Positions 38,571-47,222 of a DNA stretch of 64,000 bases are shown here, in pieces. How positions within the stretch are numbered: position 1 is the stretch's first letter; each line of letters opens with the position of its first letter. Under the pieces are notes generated by a model, which worked only from the letters and a program-made list of their open reading frames with translations, had not been told where the DNA came from and ran no database searches. The translations under genes were made by a program, and so were the position numbers. The stretch comes from Streptomyces caniferus (lineage in GTDB: Bacteria > Actinomycetota > Actinomycetes > Streptomycetales > Streptomycetaceae). The DNA is taken from contig NZ_BLIN01000002.1 in assembly GCF_009811555.1 (NCBI RefSeq), positions 1,488,001 to 1,552,000 on the forward strand, written 5' to 3'.

Positions 38571-39335
38571 CTACGGAGCGGTTGCCGAGGCCGGTGCCGC
38601 CCGGCTCGCCCCCGGCCCCGCGCCCCGGGACGTGTCCGACGCCCCGCGCGAGCCCGTACGCGTCGCGCGCCGCCGCCCCCGCATCGGGTCGAGGAAGCGC
38701 TCCGCCAGGACGAGGACGCCCTCCACGGTCAGGGCGAGCACGGCCACCAGCAGGGCGCCGGCGACCACCTGCGCGGTGTCGTAGTTGCCGAAGCCCGCGG
38801 TGATGATCCGGCCCAGGCCCCCGCCGCCGGCCAGCGCGGCCAGGGTCGCGGTCGCCACCACCTGGACCGTGGCCGAGCGCAGGCCCGTCATGATCAGCGG
38901 ATAGGCGAGCGGTATCTCGACCCGCAGCAGGACCTGCGGCCCCGACATCCCCATCCCGCGCGCGGCCTCGACCACATCGCGGTCCGCCTCCCGCATCCCC
39001 AGATAGGCGTTGGTCAGCAGCGGCGGCACCGCGAACAGCACCAGCGCGATGATCGTCGGCCAGTCGCCGTGGGTCCCCAGCGGACTGAGCGTCAGCAGCA
39101 CCAGGACCGCGAACGTCGGTATCGCGCGCCCCACGTTGGCCAGATTGACCGCCAGCGCGCCGCCCTTGCCGAGGTGCCCCAGCCAGAGCGCCACCGGCAG
39201 GGCTATCAGACAGGACAGGGCCAGGCACAGCGCGCTGAGCCAGACATGCTCGGCCAGGCGGTGCCACACCCCTTTCTCCCCGGCCCAGTTGGCGGCCGTC
39301 GTCAGCCACTGCCAGGCACCCGCGATCGCCCCCAT
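38571..39335 (-). CDS. Osmoprotectant ABC transporter permease 2
   Basis: A 254-residue permease of the OpuCB/ProW type, with about five or six membrane helices and the EAA loop EAARGMGMSGPQVLLRVEIP. The 45-residue C-terminal tail is Arg/Gly/Ala-rich. It starts 2 bp after the first permease gene stops, so both are coupled, and lies 90 bp upstream of the binding-protein gene. Confidence 0.9.
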   Translation of the reverse strand: MGAIAGAWQWLTTAANWAGEKGVWHRLAEHVWLSALCLALSCLIALPVALWLGHLGKGGALAVNLANVGRAIPTFAVLVLLTLSPLGTHGDWPTIIALVLFAVPPLLTNAYLGMREADRDVVEAARGMGMSGPQVLLRVEIPLAYPLIMTGLRSATVQVVATATLAALAGGGGLGRIITAGFGNYDTAQVVAGALLVAVLALTVEGVLVLAERFLDPMRGRRRATRTGSRGASDTSRGAGPGASRAAPASATAP

Positions 39336-39337
39336 CG

Positions 39338-40072
39338 TCAGGCCACCGCCTTCGCCGCACGGGCGCCGCGCCGCACACGGGCCCGCGCCCCCGTCCGCGC
39401 CCTCGTCCAGGGCGTCAGCAGCCGCTGCAGGCCCATGAGCAGCAGATCGGCAAGCAGTGCCAGCAGCACGCACAGCACCGAGGCCGTCAGCACCTCCGCC
39501 TTGAAGAAGCCCTCCATACCGCTGGCTATGAGGTTGCCGAGTCCGCCGTAGCCGACGACGGAGCCGATGGTCGTCATCGCCACCGTCGAGACCGTGGCGA
39601 TACGCAGTCCGGCCACCAGCGCGGGCAGCGCGAGCGGGAGTTCGACTTCGTAGAGCATGCGCGCCGGGCCGTACCCCATCCCCCGGGCGGCCTCCCGCAC
39701 CTCGGCGGGCACCGCCTGCAGACCGGCGAGGATGTTGCGCACCAGGATCGTCAGCGAATACAGCACCAGGCCCGTCACGACCACGGCCGCCGAGACTCCG
39801 AAGACGGGTGTCAGCAGCGCGAACATCGCCAGCGAAGGGACCGTGTAGAGCACCGTCGTCAGCCCCAGGACCGGTCCGGCGGCGCAACGCCACCGTCGGG
39901 CCACCAGCGCCAGCGGGAAGGCGATCAGCAGGCCGATCAGCACCGACACGGCCGTGATGCCGAGGTGCTGGACCGTCGCGTCCAGCAATTCCTGGCTGCG
40001 GGTGCGCAGATACTCACCGCAGATCCAGTCGTTTCTCTCCAGGCAGCCCGGCCCGGCGGCACCGCCGCTCAT
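39338..40072 (-). CDS. Osmoprotectant ABC transporter permease 1
   Basis: A 244-residue permease with a hydrophilic N-terminus, then about six helices and the EAA loop EAARGMGYGPARMLYEVELP. Together with the second permease it forms the channel of a quaternary-amine importer. It is the first gene of the permease-permease-binding protein unit and is divergent from the ATPase gene across 177 bp, which must hold both promoters. Confidence 0.9.
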   Translation of the reverse strand: MSGGAAGPGCLERNDWICGEYLRTRSQELLDATVQHLGITAVSVLIGLLIAFPLALVARRWRCAAGPVLGLTTVLYTVPSLAMFALLTPVFGVSAAVVVTGLVLYSLTILVRNILAGLQAVPAEVREAARGMGYGPARMLYEVELPLALPALVAGLRIATVSTVAMTTIGSVVGYGGLGNLIASGMEGFFKAEVLTASVLCVLLALLADLLLMGLQRLLTPWTRARTGARARVRRGARAAKAVA

Positions 40073-40249
40073 GGCTCGTCACCTCCCCCGCCCCGTTCGC
40101 TCACCTTTTCGATGACCGTCTGCGACCCTAAACCCCGCCACTGACAATCGGACCGGTCCCGCAGCTCATCGGCCCGCATCGCCATCCAGGCGCAACACCG
40201 CGTTCACGACCGCCCGTTCACAATGGGCCGTCCACACCTGGGGGAGAGC

Positions 40250-41593
40250 ATGATCCGCTTCGAGCACGTCACCAAGAGCTACCCCGACGGCACGACGGCC
40301 GTGGACGACCTCACCTTCGAGGTCGCCGAGGGCGAACTCGTCACGCTCGTCGGGCCGTCGGGCTGCGGCAAGACCACGACGATGAAGATGGTCAACCGGC
40401 TCATCGAGCCCACCAGCGGCCGCATCCTCCTCGACGGCGCGGACATATCGGCCCTCGACCCCGTCCAGCTGCGGCGCCGTATCGGCTATGTCATCCAGCA
40501 GGTCGGTCTGTTCCCCCACAAGACGGTCCTGGACAACACCGCCACCGTCCCGCACCTCCTCGGCCGGCCCCGCAAGCAGGCCAGGGCGCGCGCCGCCGAG
40601 CTCCTCGACCTGGTCGGCCTGGACCCGTCGACGTACGGGGACCGCTACCCCGACCAGCTCTCCGGCGGCCAGCGCCAGCGCGTCGGGGTGGCCCGCGCGC
40701 TCGCCGCCGACCCTCCCGTCCTGCTGATGGACGAGCCGTTCGGCGCGGTGGACCCGGTGGTGCGCGAGCATCTCCAGAACGAGTTCCTGCGGCTGCAGTC
40801 CACGCTCCGCAAGACGGTCCTCTTCGTCACCCACGACATCGAGGAGGCGGTCCGGCTCGGCGACCGCATCGCCGTCTACGGGGCGGGCCGCATCGAGCAG
40901 TTCGACACCCCCGCGACGGTACTGGGCGCCCCGGCGACGCCGTACGCCGCCGCGTTCGTCGGCGCGGACCGGGGCCTGAAGAGACTCTCCGTCACGCCCG
41001 TCGAGCCCGGCGACCTCGAACAGCCCCCGGTCGTCCGCCTCGACGACCCGGCGGCCCGCGCCGCCGAGCGGCTCGCCGCCGACGGCGCCGCCTGGGCCGT
41101 CGTCCTGGACTCCGACGGATCGCTGTACGGCTGGGTCCCGGCCTCAGCACTCACGGGCGCCGCTAAGACACCGCGGACGGCAGGGACACCGCAGGCACCG
41201 GAAGCCCCGCAGGCCGCGGAAGCGTCACGAGCACCCTGGGCTGCGGAAGCCCCTCAGACACCCATCGGGACCGCCGGCGAAGAGCGCGCCGCGCTCTCCC
41301 CCCAGGGCGCCACCGTCCGCGCCCACGCCCGCCCGATGGACGCCCACCTGCCGCTCGGCGCGCCGCTCAAGCAGGCGCTCAGCACGCTGCTGCAGCACGA
41401 CGCGGGCTGGATCGCGGTCCAGGAGGGCGACCGCTACCTGGGCGTCCTCACCCCCGCCCGGCTGCACACCGCCCTGCGCCGCTCCACTACGGCGGACGCC
41501 GCGAGGGTCCCGCGCGCGCAGGTGGCGCTCGATACGGTCCCGGACCCGGGCGGCAGGCCCGCCGGCGTCACGGCCCCGGTAAGCGGCGCCTGA
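40250..41593 (+). CDS. Osmoprotectant ABC transporter ATPase with CBS domain
   Basis: A 447-residue ATPase of the OpuCA/ProV type. Walker A GPSGCGKTTT, the signature LSGGQRQRVGVARAL, Walker B LLMDEPFGAVDP and the switch His in VTHDIEEA are all present. After about 270 residues a CBS-like region follows, split by an Ala/Pro-rich insert (about 305-350); CBS domains in this family sense ionic strength. ATG 40250 has GGGGGAG upstream. It is transcribed away from the other three transporter genes, an uncommon arrangement. Confidence 0.92.
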   Translation: MIRFEHVTKSYPDGTTAVDDLTFEVAEGELVTLVGPSGCGKTTTMKMVNRLIEPTSGRILLDGADISALDPVQLRRRIGYVIQQVGLFPHKTVLDNTATVPHLLGRPRKQARARAAELLDLVGLDPSTYGDRYPDQLSGGQRQRVGVARALAADPPVLLMDEPFGAVDPVVREHLQNEFLRLQSTLRKTVLFVTHDIEEAVRLGDRIAVYGAGRIEQFDTPATVLGAPATPYAAAFVGADRGLKRLSVTPVEPGDLEQPPVVRLDDPAARAAERLAADGAAWAVVLDSDGSLYGWVPASALTGAAKTPRTAGTPQAPEAPQAAEASRAPWAAEAPQTPIGTAGEERAALSPQGATVRAHARPMDAHLPLGAPLKQALSTLLQHDAGWIAVQEGDRYLGVLTPARLHTALRRSTTADAARVPRAQVALDTVPDPGGRPAGVTAPVSGA

Positions 41594-41666
41594 CCCCGGA
41601 GGCCGCCCCGGCGCGGCGCGGGCCCGGACGGCGGCGCCCCGGCCCGCTCAGGGGCGCGGACCGGCC

Positions 41667-42158
41667 TCACACCGTCGCGTCGGCCCCGCCGTTTCCGTTG
41701 CCGCCGTCCTCCGGCAGCTTGCACACCCGCTCCAGGAAGATCGCTGCGACGACCACCGCCGCCCCGGCGACCACCGACAGACCGGCGTAGATCGTCTGGT
41801 CCCGGCGCGGTGCGACATCGAGGCCGGTGGTCAGCAAGAAGACGCCGACACCGCCGTACAGCCCCGCGGCCAGCGACGCCACCAGCGCACTCGCCTGGCC
41901 GAAGACCACCGCGCGGGCGGCCACCAGCGGATCGACGCCCCGGGCGTCCGGACGGCGCTCGCGCTGCGCGCGCAGCCGCGCCCTGAAGGAGAACGCGGTG
42001 GCGGCGAGCACCGCGGCGATCAGCGCCAGCACGACCGGCGCGGCCACCGGCACGCTGGGGAGGGTGCCGAGGGAGTCCCACAGCCGGGCGCCTCCCCAGG
42101 CCAGCACCCCGGCCGCCAGAAACAGCCCGACCAGCACCTTGATGTGTAGCTGCTTCAC
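41667..42158 (-). CDS. DUF3180 membrane protein
   Basis: A 163-residue protein with four predicted membrane helices (about 8-24, 40-58, 84-110, 124-142) of the DUF3180 family, typically found directly after folK in actinobacteria. Function unknown. It opens with GTG as MKQLHIKVLVGLFLAAG, which gives the family length. It lies 123 bp downstream of folK on the same strand and may be the last gene of the folate operon. Confidence 0.8.
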   Translation of the reverse strand: MKQLHIKVLVGLFLAAGVLAWGGARLWDSLGTLPSVPVAAPVVLALIAAVLAATAFSFRARLRAQRERRPDARGVDPLVAARAVVFGQASALVASLAAGLYGGVGVFLLTTGLDVAPRRDQTIYAGLSVVAGAAVVVAAIFLERVCKLPEDGGNGNGGADATV

Positions 42159-42281
42159 CGAGCGATCGCCCCTCGCGCCGTCCTGCCCATGCCTGCCGTG
42201 CCGACCTTTTCTGCCGTGATGGCCGCCTTGTCCGTCCCGTACGGATGCCTCCCGCGGGGAACCGACCCGCAACCCTAACGA

Positions 42282-42929
42282 CTACTCGGGCAGTCGCAGT
42301 TCCAGGTCCGAGCGCGGCGCCACCCCGTCGCGGCCGATCGAGGACAGCAGCGCGGCCACCGCACCGTGCCCCGGAACCTCGGCCTCCGGCTCGATGTCGT
42401 ACCACGGCGCGAGCACGAACGCCCGCTCATGGGCCCTCGGGTGCGGCAGCGTCAGCCGCGGGTCGTCGGAGAGCACGTCCTGGTACGCGACGATGTCGAC
42501 GTCGATCGTGCGCGGGCCCCACTGCTCGTCGCGGACCCGCTCGAAGGCCTCCTCGATGGCGTGCCCGCGCTCCAGGAGGGAGGCCGGCGGCAGCGTCGTC
42601 TTGATCAGCACCACGGCGTTGAAGTACGTCGGCTGCGAACCGGGGGCCACGCCCCACGGCTCGGTCTCGTAGACCGGGGAGACCGCCTTGACCCGCAGTC
42701 CGGGGGTGTCCTCCAGCGCGTCGACGGCACCCTGCAGCGTCTCCAGGCGGTTGCCGAGGTTGCTGCCGAGCGAGATCACGGCGCGTTTGGGGTTGGAGAG
42801 CGTCACATCGGCGGCGTCCACCTGCTCCACGACGGAGGCGGGCACCGGCTGTACGGTCGGGTCACCGGGCTGGGGGCGCCGCACCGCGGCTCCATCAGGG
42901 GTGGCGGTCGGCTGACGGGCGGAATTCAT
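42282..42929 (-). CDS. folK: HPPK (6-hydroxymethyl-dihydropterin pyrophosphokinase)
   Basis: A 215-residue FolK that transfers pyrophosphate from ATP to the pterin. The core shows AVISLGSNLGNRLETLQGAV, YETEPWG and the diagnostic WGPRTIDVDIV with its metal-binding Asp pair, then LPHPRAHERAFVLAP. The first 45 residues are an extra Pro/Gln-rich stretch. The ATG overlaps the folB stop by 4 bp (ATGA), so both are coupled. Confidence 0.96.
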   Translation of the reverse strand: MNSARQPTATPDGAAVRRPQPGDPTVQPVPASVVEQVDAADVTLSNPKRAVISLGSNLGNRLETLQGAVDALEDTPGLRVKAVSPVYETEPWGVAPGSQPTYFNAVVLIKTTLPPASLLERGHAIEEAFERVRDEQWGPRTIDVDIVAYQDVLSDDPRLTLPHPRAHERAFVLAPWYDIEPEAEVPGHGAVAALLSSIGRDGVAPRSDLELRLPE

Positions 42930-43285
42930 ACTCGGCTCCGAGTGATGGTGATGGTCACGTCATCGAAGGGGACGGTGATGGGCGCGTCCGGCTTGTGCAC
43001 CACCACCTCCACTTCCTGCACGCCCTCGTGCTTGAGGCACTGGCCGGCGATGCGCTCCGCCAGGGTCTCGATGAGGTCGACGGGCTCGCCCTGGACGACG
43101 GCCACCACCTCCTCGGCCACAACGCCGTAGTGCACGGTCTTCGCGAGATCGTCGGAGGCCGCTGCCGGGCGGGTGTCCAGGCCGAGCACCAGGTCGACGA
43201 TGAAGGTCTGGCCTTCCTCGCGCTCCCGGGGAAACACCCCGTGGTGGCCTCGGGCCTTCAGCCCACGCAGCGCGACACGATCCAC
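42926..43285 (-). CDS. folB: Dihydroneopterin aldolase
   Basis: A 119-residue FolB, the usual length, converting dihydroneopterin to the substrate of FolK. Motifs ALRGLKARGHHGVFPRERE, TVHYGVVAEEV and LIETLAERIA are typical. GTG 43285 is chosen with GGGAG upstream; the frame reads on but is not protein-like. It precedes folK with a 4-bp overlap. Confidence 0.96.
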   Translation of the reverse strand: MDRVALRGLKARGHHGVFPREREEGQTFIVDLVLGLDTRPAAASDDLAKTVHYGVVAEEVVAVVQGEPVDLIETLAERIAGQCLKHEGVQEVEVVVHKPDAPITVPFDDVTITITRSRV

Positions 43286-43699
43286 GCGAATCACTCCCAC
43301 TGGTCCACGGCGCCTACGGCGCCACTGTTCGTCGGATTCCGGGCAGCCGCCGGAGCGATCCGGCAACACTGCCCCGCCGTCGAATCTACCTTCGAGGAAC
43401 GACAGTCCTCGCCTACGGGGGCTATGGACAAGACCCCGTCCTCCTGCTAGAAGCCGCCCCTCGGCAGCGTCCGGCAAACCGGGAGATCGTCCGCGCGGCC
43501 TCTTACCCCCCTGCCCACGCCCCACCCCTACCCGTACCGCACTTGGCTCGAACGGGTGCGCCCTCGCCCGGATGGCTGACCCCCACCGCTGACGGCGCAC
43601 CGCCAACGCCCCGGACGCAAGGGCGGGCGGCATGGCAAGGCTCACACCCCGCCCGCACCCGGACCGCCCCGCAGGGGCGCTACGCCCCTGGCAGCGGGC
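43286..43699. other. folB upstream region
   Basis: 414 bp with no convincing gene. The first 25 nt hold the folB ribosome site. Near the end a short hairpin (43672-43679 with 43683-43690, CAGGGGCG) follows the NTF2-like gene stop on the minus strand and may act as its terminator. A promoter for folBK probably lies here but was not identified. Confidence 0.5.
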
Positions 43700-44194
43700 T
43701 CAGAGCGTGTCCTCGTCGCCCTCGCCGGCTCCCCCGGCCTCGTCGGCTCCGTCGTCCTCGTCGTCGTCGCGGTCCGCGAGCACCGGCGAGCCGTGGTGCG
43801 ACCACACCCGCCAGCCGTCCTCCGTGCGCCGGAAGACGTTGGTCGCCACGACCAGCTGGCCGATCAGCGGCCCCACCGAGCCGTCGTCCTCCGCGGGCCC
43901 GCCGCTGAGGATGTTCTCCGTGCAGGTCACCAGCGCGGTGTCGCCGACGACGTCGATCTCCACATCCGTGAGGAAGAACTGGATGTACTCGGTGTTCGCC
44001 ATGATCAGGGCGTACGAGCGCAGCACCTCGCCGCGCCCGCGCAGCACCGGCCACCCGGGGTGGACCACACTCACCTGGCCGTCCAGCCACAGCTCGGACA
44101 GCGCCTCGTGATCGCCGCGCTCGATGGTCTCGTACAGGGTGGTGTTCGCCTGCTCGACCAGCTCGATGTCCGTCTGTGGGCCCAAGCCGCTCAC
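43700..44194 (-). CDS. NTF2/SnoaL-like protein coupled to folP
   Basis: A 164-residue protein with a SnoaL/NTF2-like cone fold: LVEQANTTLYETIERGDHEA, LWLDGQVSVVHPGWPVLRG and VFRRTEDGWRVWSHHGSPV. The last 25 residues are acidic (DRDDDEDDGADEAGG). No catalytic residues can be assigned. Its GTG start overlaps the folP stop (GTGA), so it is translated together with folP; a role near folate synthesis is possible but unproven. Confidence 0.82.
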   Translation of the reverse strand: MSGLGPQTDIELVEQANTTLYETIERGDHEALSELWLDGQVSVVHPGWPVLRGRGEVLRSYALIMANTEYIQFFLTDVEIDVVGDTALVTCTENILSGGPAEDDGSVGPLIGQLVVATNVFRRTEDGWRVWSHHGSPVLADRDDDEDDGADEAGGAGEGDEDTL

Positions 44195-45108
44195 ACCGTT
44201 CCCGTCGTATCGCTCATCCGACCCGTACCGGCCGTACCGCCGCTGCCGGCCGCTGCCGCGCCCTCCACGGCACGGGCCACCCGTACCGCGTCCGCGCTCG
44301 CCCTGACCTCGTGCACCCGCACCGCCCAGGCCCCCTCTCGCGCCACGATCGCCGACACCGCCGCCGTCGCGGCGTCCCGTTCCCTGGCCGGCGGTGGGGC
44401 GGCTTGTCCGTCGCCTGCCAGCACCCTGCCCAGGAACCGTTTCCTCGATGCCGCCACCAGCAACGGACGGCCCAGCACCCGCAGCCGCGCGAGCCGGGCG
44501 ACCAGCGCGAGATCGTGCTCCGCGTTCTTGGCGAAGCCCAGGCCGGGGTCGACGACGATCCGGTCCGGGTCGATCCCGCCGGCCACCGCGCGCTCCACGC
44601 TCCGCCCGAGTTCGTCGACGACCTCCGCGACCACGTCCCCGTAGACGGCGCGGTTGTTCATGTCGATGGACTGGCCACGCCAGTGCATCACCACGAACGG
44701 CACATGGTGGGCGGCCACCACGGACACCATCGCCGGGTCGGCGGCGCCCCCGCTGACGTCGTTGACCAGGCATGCCCCGGCCTCCACGGCCTGTTCGGCG
44801 ACCGAGGCGCGCATGGTGTCGACGGAGACCACGACACCGGCCGCGGCGAGCTCCCGGACGACCGGGACGACCCGGCGCAGCTCCTCGGCCTCGTCCACCC
44901 GCGCCGCGCCCGGCCGGGTCGACTCGCCGCCCACGTCCACCATGTCGGCGCCCTGCGCCACCAGGTCCAGACCGTGTTTGACGGCGAGTTCGGTGTCGAA
45001 CCAGTCGCCGCCGTCGGAGAACGAATCGGGCGTCACATTGACGACGCCCATCACCGCGCAGCGGTCCCAGTCCGGCAGTCCGGCCACCCGGCCACGCAAG
45101 GTACTCAT
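44191..45108 (-). CDS. folP: Dihydropteroate synthase
   Basis: A 305-residue FolP joining the pterin to p-aminobenzoate; the target of sulfonamides. Signatures: MGVVNVTPDSFSDGGDWF, MVDVGGESTRPGA, LVNDVSGG and DPGLGFAKNAEHDLAL. The C-terminal 20 residues are an extra Gly/Ala/Thr-rich tail. ATG 45108 is chosen; the frame upstream is not protein-like. The stop overlaps the next gene by 4 bp. Confidence 0.96.
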   Translation of the reverse strand: MSTLRGRVAGLPDWDRCAVMGVVNVTPDSFSDGGDWFDTELAVKHGLDLVAQGADMVDVGGESTRPGAARVDEAEELRRVVPVVRELAAAGVVVSVDTMRASVAEQAVEAGACLVNDVSGGAADPAMVSVVAAHHVPFVVMHWRGQSIDMNNRAVYGDVVAEVVDELGRSVERAVAGGIDPDRIVVDPGLGFAKNAEHDLALVARLARLRVLGRPLLVAASRKRFLGRVLAGDGQAAPPPARERDAATAAVSAIVAREGAWAVRVHEVRASADAVRVARAVEGAAAAGSGGTAGTGRMSDTTGTV

Positions 45109-45233
45109 GGCACCAGCGTAGGCCGTGTGCCGACCGGCCGGATTGCGGCCGTCGGCTGCGGGGACCGCCCCGGCGCCGGCGCCTTTCCCGGGCGGGGCGA
45201 CGGCCCCTCCGGGCGCCGCGGCCCGGCGGCCGC

Positions 45234-47081
45234 TCAGGCCGCCCGCTCGACCGCGTCCGCCACCCTGACCGGCTCCGGCACATGCACGCACGGCCGCGGC
45301 TCGGCGGTCTTCCGCCGCCGCAGCACGCGCGGCAGGCTCAGCTCCAGATAGCCCTCGGCCTGCAGCGCCGCCAGGCCGATCCGCGGGATGTCACGGCTGT
45401 TGCGGAAGACCACGAAGCGGGGCTCCCAACGGGGCCGGAACTTGTCGTTGAACTTGTAGAGCGACTCGATCTGGTACCAGCGGGACAGGAAGATCAGCAT
45501 GGCCCGCCAGACCCGGATGACCGGCCCCGCGCCGAGCTTCTCGCCGCGCTCCAGGGAGGAGCGGAAGACCGCGAAGTTCAGCGACACCTGCTTGATCTTG
45601 AGGTCCGGCGCCGCCTGCAGCGCGGCCACGATCAGCAGCTCGTTCATCCCGGGGTCGGCGCTGCGGTCGCGGCGCATCAGCTCCAGGGAGATCCCGTCGT
45701 CGCCCCACGGCACGAAGTGCTGCATGGCCTTCAGGTCCCCGTACGGGCCGGGCTCCTCGCCCTCGCCCGCGGGCAGATGAGCGGTGGCGATCACCGCGTC
45801 GCCGTCGGCCACCGCATCGATCCGGCCCAGCGCCATGGAGAAACCGCGCTCGGTGTCGGTGTCCCGCCAGGCGTTCGCGGCCTTCTGGATCTGCGCCAGC
45901 TCGGCCGGCTCCAGGTCGCGCACCCGCCGCACCCGGGTCTCGTAGCCGTTGCGCTCGATGCGCTTGACCATCTGCCGTACGTTGCGCATCGCGCGGCCGC
46001 TGAGGGTGAAGTCGGCCACGTCCACGATCGCCTCGTCGCCGAGCTCCAGCGCGTCCATACCGGTCTCGCGGGTCCACACCTGGCCGCCGGTCTCGCTGCA
46101 GCCGGTGACCGCCGGGGTCCAGGAGTGCGCCTTGGCCTCTTCCATGAAGCGCTCGATGGCGCCCGGCCAGGCCTCGACGTCGCCTATCGGGTCGCCGCTG
46201 GCGAGCATCACCCCGGAGATCACGCGATAGCAGACCGCGGCCTTGCCGGTCGGCGAGAAGACCGCGCCCTTGTCGCGGCGCAGCGCGAAGTAGCCGAGCG
46301 AGTCGCGGGCGCCGTGCCGGGCGAGCAGTTCGCGCAGCTGCCGCTCGTCGTCGTCGGTCAGCCGGGCCGCCGGGTGCTCGGGGCGGAAGGCGAGGTAGGC
46401 GGTGGTGGCCACCGTCAGCAGGCCGAGCGCGCCGAGGGAGTAGCCGACGGTGTAGTCCACCTGGTGGGTGTAGCCGATCGGGCCCTCGAAGCCGAACAGG
46501 CCCCACAGGACGTGCCGGACGCGGTCCCATACGGAGGGCGAGCCGACGATCTTGTGGGGGTGGGAGCTGACGACGACCATGCCGATGGCGAAGCTGGCGC
46601 CGCCGAGGACGACGAGGTTGGCCACCGCCTTCCAGCGGCTGCGCGGGTCGGGCAGCGCCGCGAACTCCTTGCGGTGCCATACCAGGAACGCCAGGAGGCC
46701 CAGCGAGAGCACCGCACCGAAAACGGAGTGACGGTAGACCAGCTGGGCGGCGGTCCCCACCGGGAGCAGCGCCACGGCCGCGCCCCAGGCCCGCCGCTTG
46801 CGCCGCTTGAGCCCATGGGCCAAAAGGAGCAGCAGGATGCCGACGACGATGGACGCGGCGGCGGCCAGGGGGCTCACTGCGCCGGGCAGCACCTCGGCGA
46901 GGGCGTGCACCCGGCTGTGCCGGAACCGCGGGAACACCCCCGCGGCCAGGTTCAACAGGCCGACGATCACGCCGGCCGTGCCGACGCACCTCGGCACCGC
47001 TTCGGGCCGCGGGCCGCGGAGCCAGCGTGGCGTTCGCCACGCAACCTTCTCCGACTTTTCGCCATCTAGCCTGTCAGACAT
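45234..47081 (-). CDS. MprF-like DUF2156 membrane protein
   Basis: A 615-residue protein with about six membrane helices in the first 230 residues and a cytoplasmic GNAT-like (DUF2156) domain from about 260: GYFALRRDKGAVFSPTGKAA, then SGVMLASGDPIG and FVPWGDDGISLELMRRD. This is the catalytic part of phosphatidylglycerol lysyltransferases, which add amino acids to membrane lipids and resist cationic peptides. No lysyl-tRNA synthetase domain is fused. ATG 47081 with GGGAAA upstream; a GTG lies one codon earlier. Divergent from the esterase gene. Confidence 0.85.
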   Translation of the reverse strand: MSDRLDGEKSEKVAWRTPRWLRGPRPEAVPRCVGTAGVIVGLLNLAAGVFPRFRHSRVHALAEVLPGAVSPLAAAASIVVGILLLLLAHGLKRRKRRAWGAAVALLPVGTAAQLVYRHSVFGAVLSLGLLAFLVWHRKEFAALPDPRSRWKAVANLVVLGGASFAIGMVVVSSHPHKIVGSPSVWDRVRHVLWGLFGFEGPIGYTHQVDYTVGYSLGALGLLTVATTAYLAFRPEHPAARLTDDDERQLRELLARHGARDSLGYFALRRDKGAVFSPTGKAAVCYRVISGVMLASGDPIGDVEAWPGAIERFMEEAKAHSWTPAVTGCSETGGQVWTRETGMDALELGDEAIVDVADFTLSGRAMRNVRQMVKRIERNGYETRVRRVRDLEPAELAQIQKAANAWRDTDTERGFSMALGRIDAVADGDAVIATAHLPAGEGEEPGPYGDLKAMQHFVPWGDDGISLELMRRDRSADPGMNELLIVAALQAAPDLKIKQVSLNFAVFRSSLERGEKLGAGPVIRVWRAMLIFLSRWYQIESLYKFNDKFRPRWEPRFVVFRNSRDIPRIGLAALQAEGYLELSLPRVLRRRKTAEPRPCVHVPEPVRVADAVERAA

Positions 47082-47222
47082 CACTTTCCCGTCGCCCCGG
47101 TCGAGAGAACGTGCGAGCCTTGTCGCAGCATCTGGACTTTTTGCGCCCTGTATGACGGCGTTTCAGGGCTCGGGGTTCCACTAGCGGTACGGATGGCCCG
47201 GCCGCCCGGAAGAAAGCACCAC

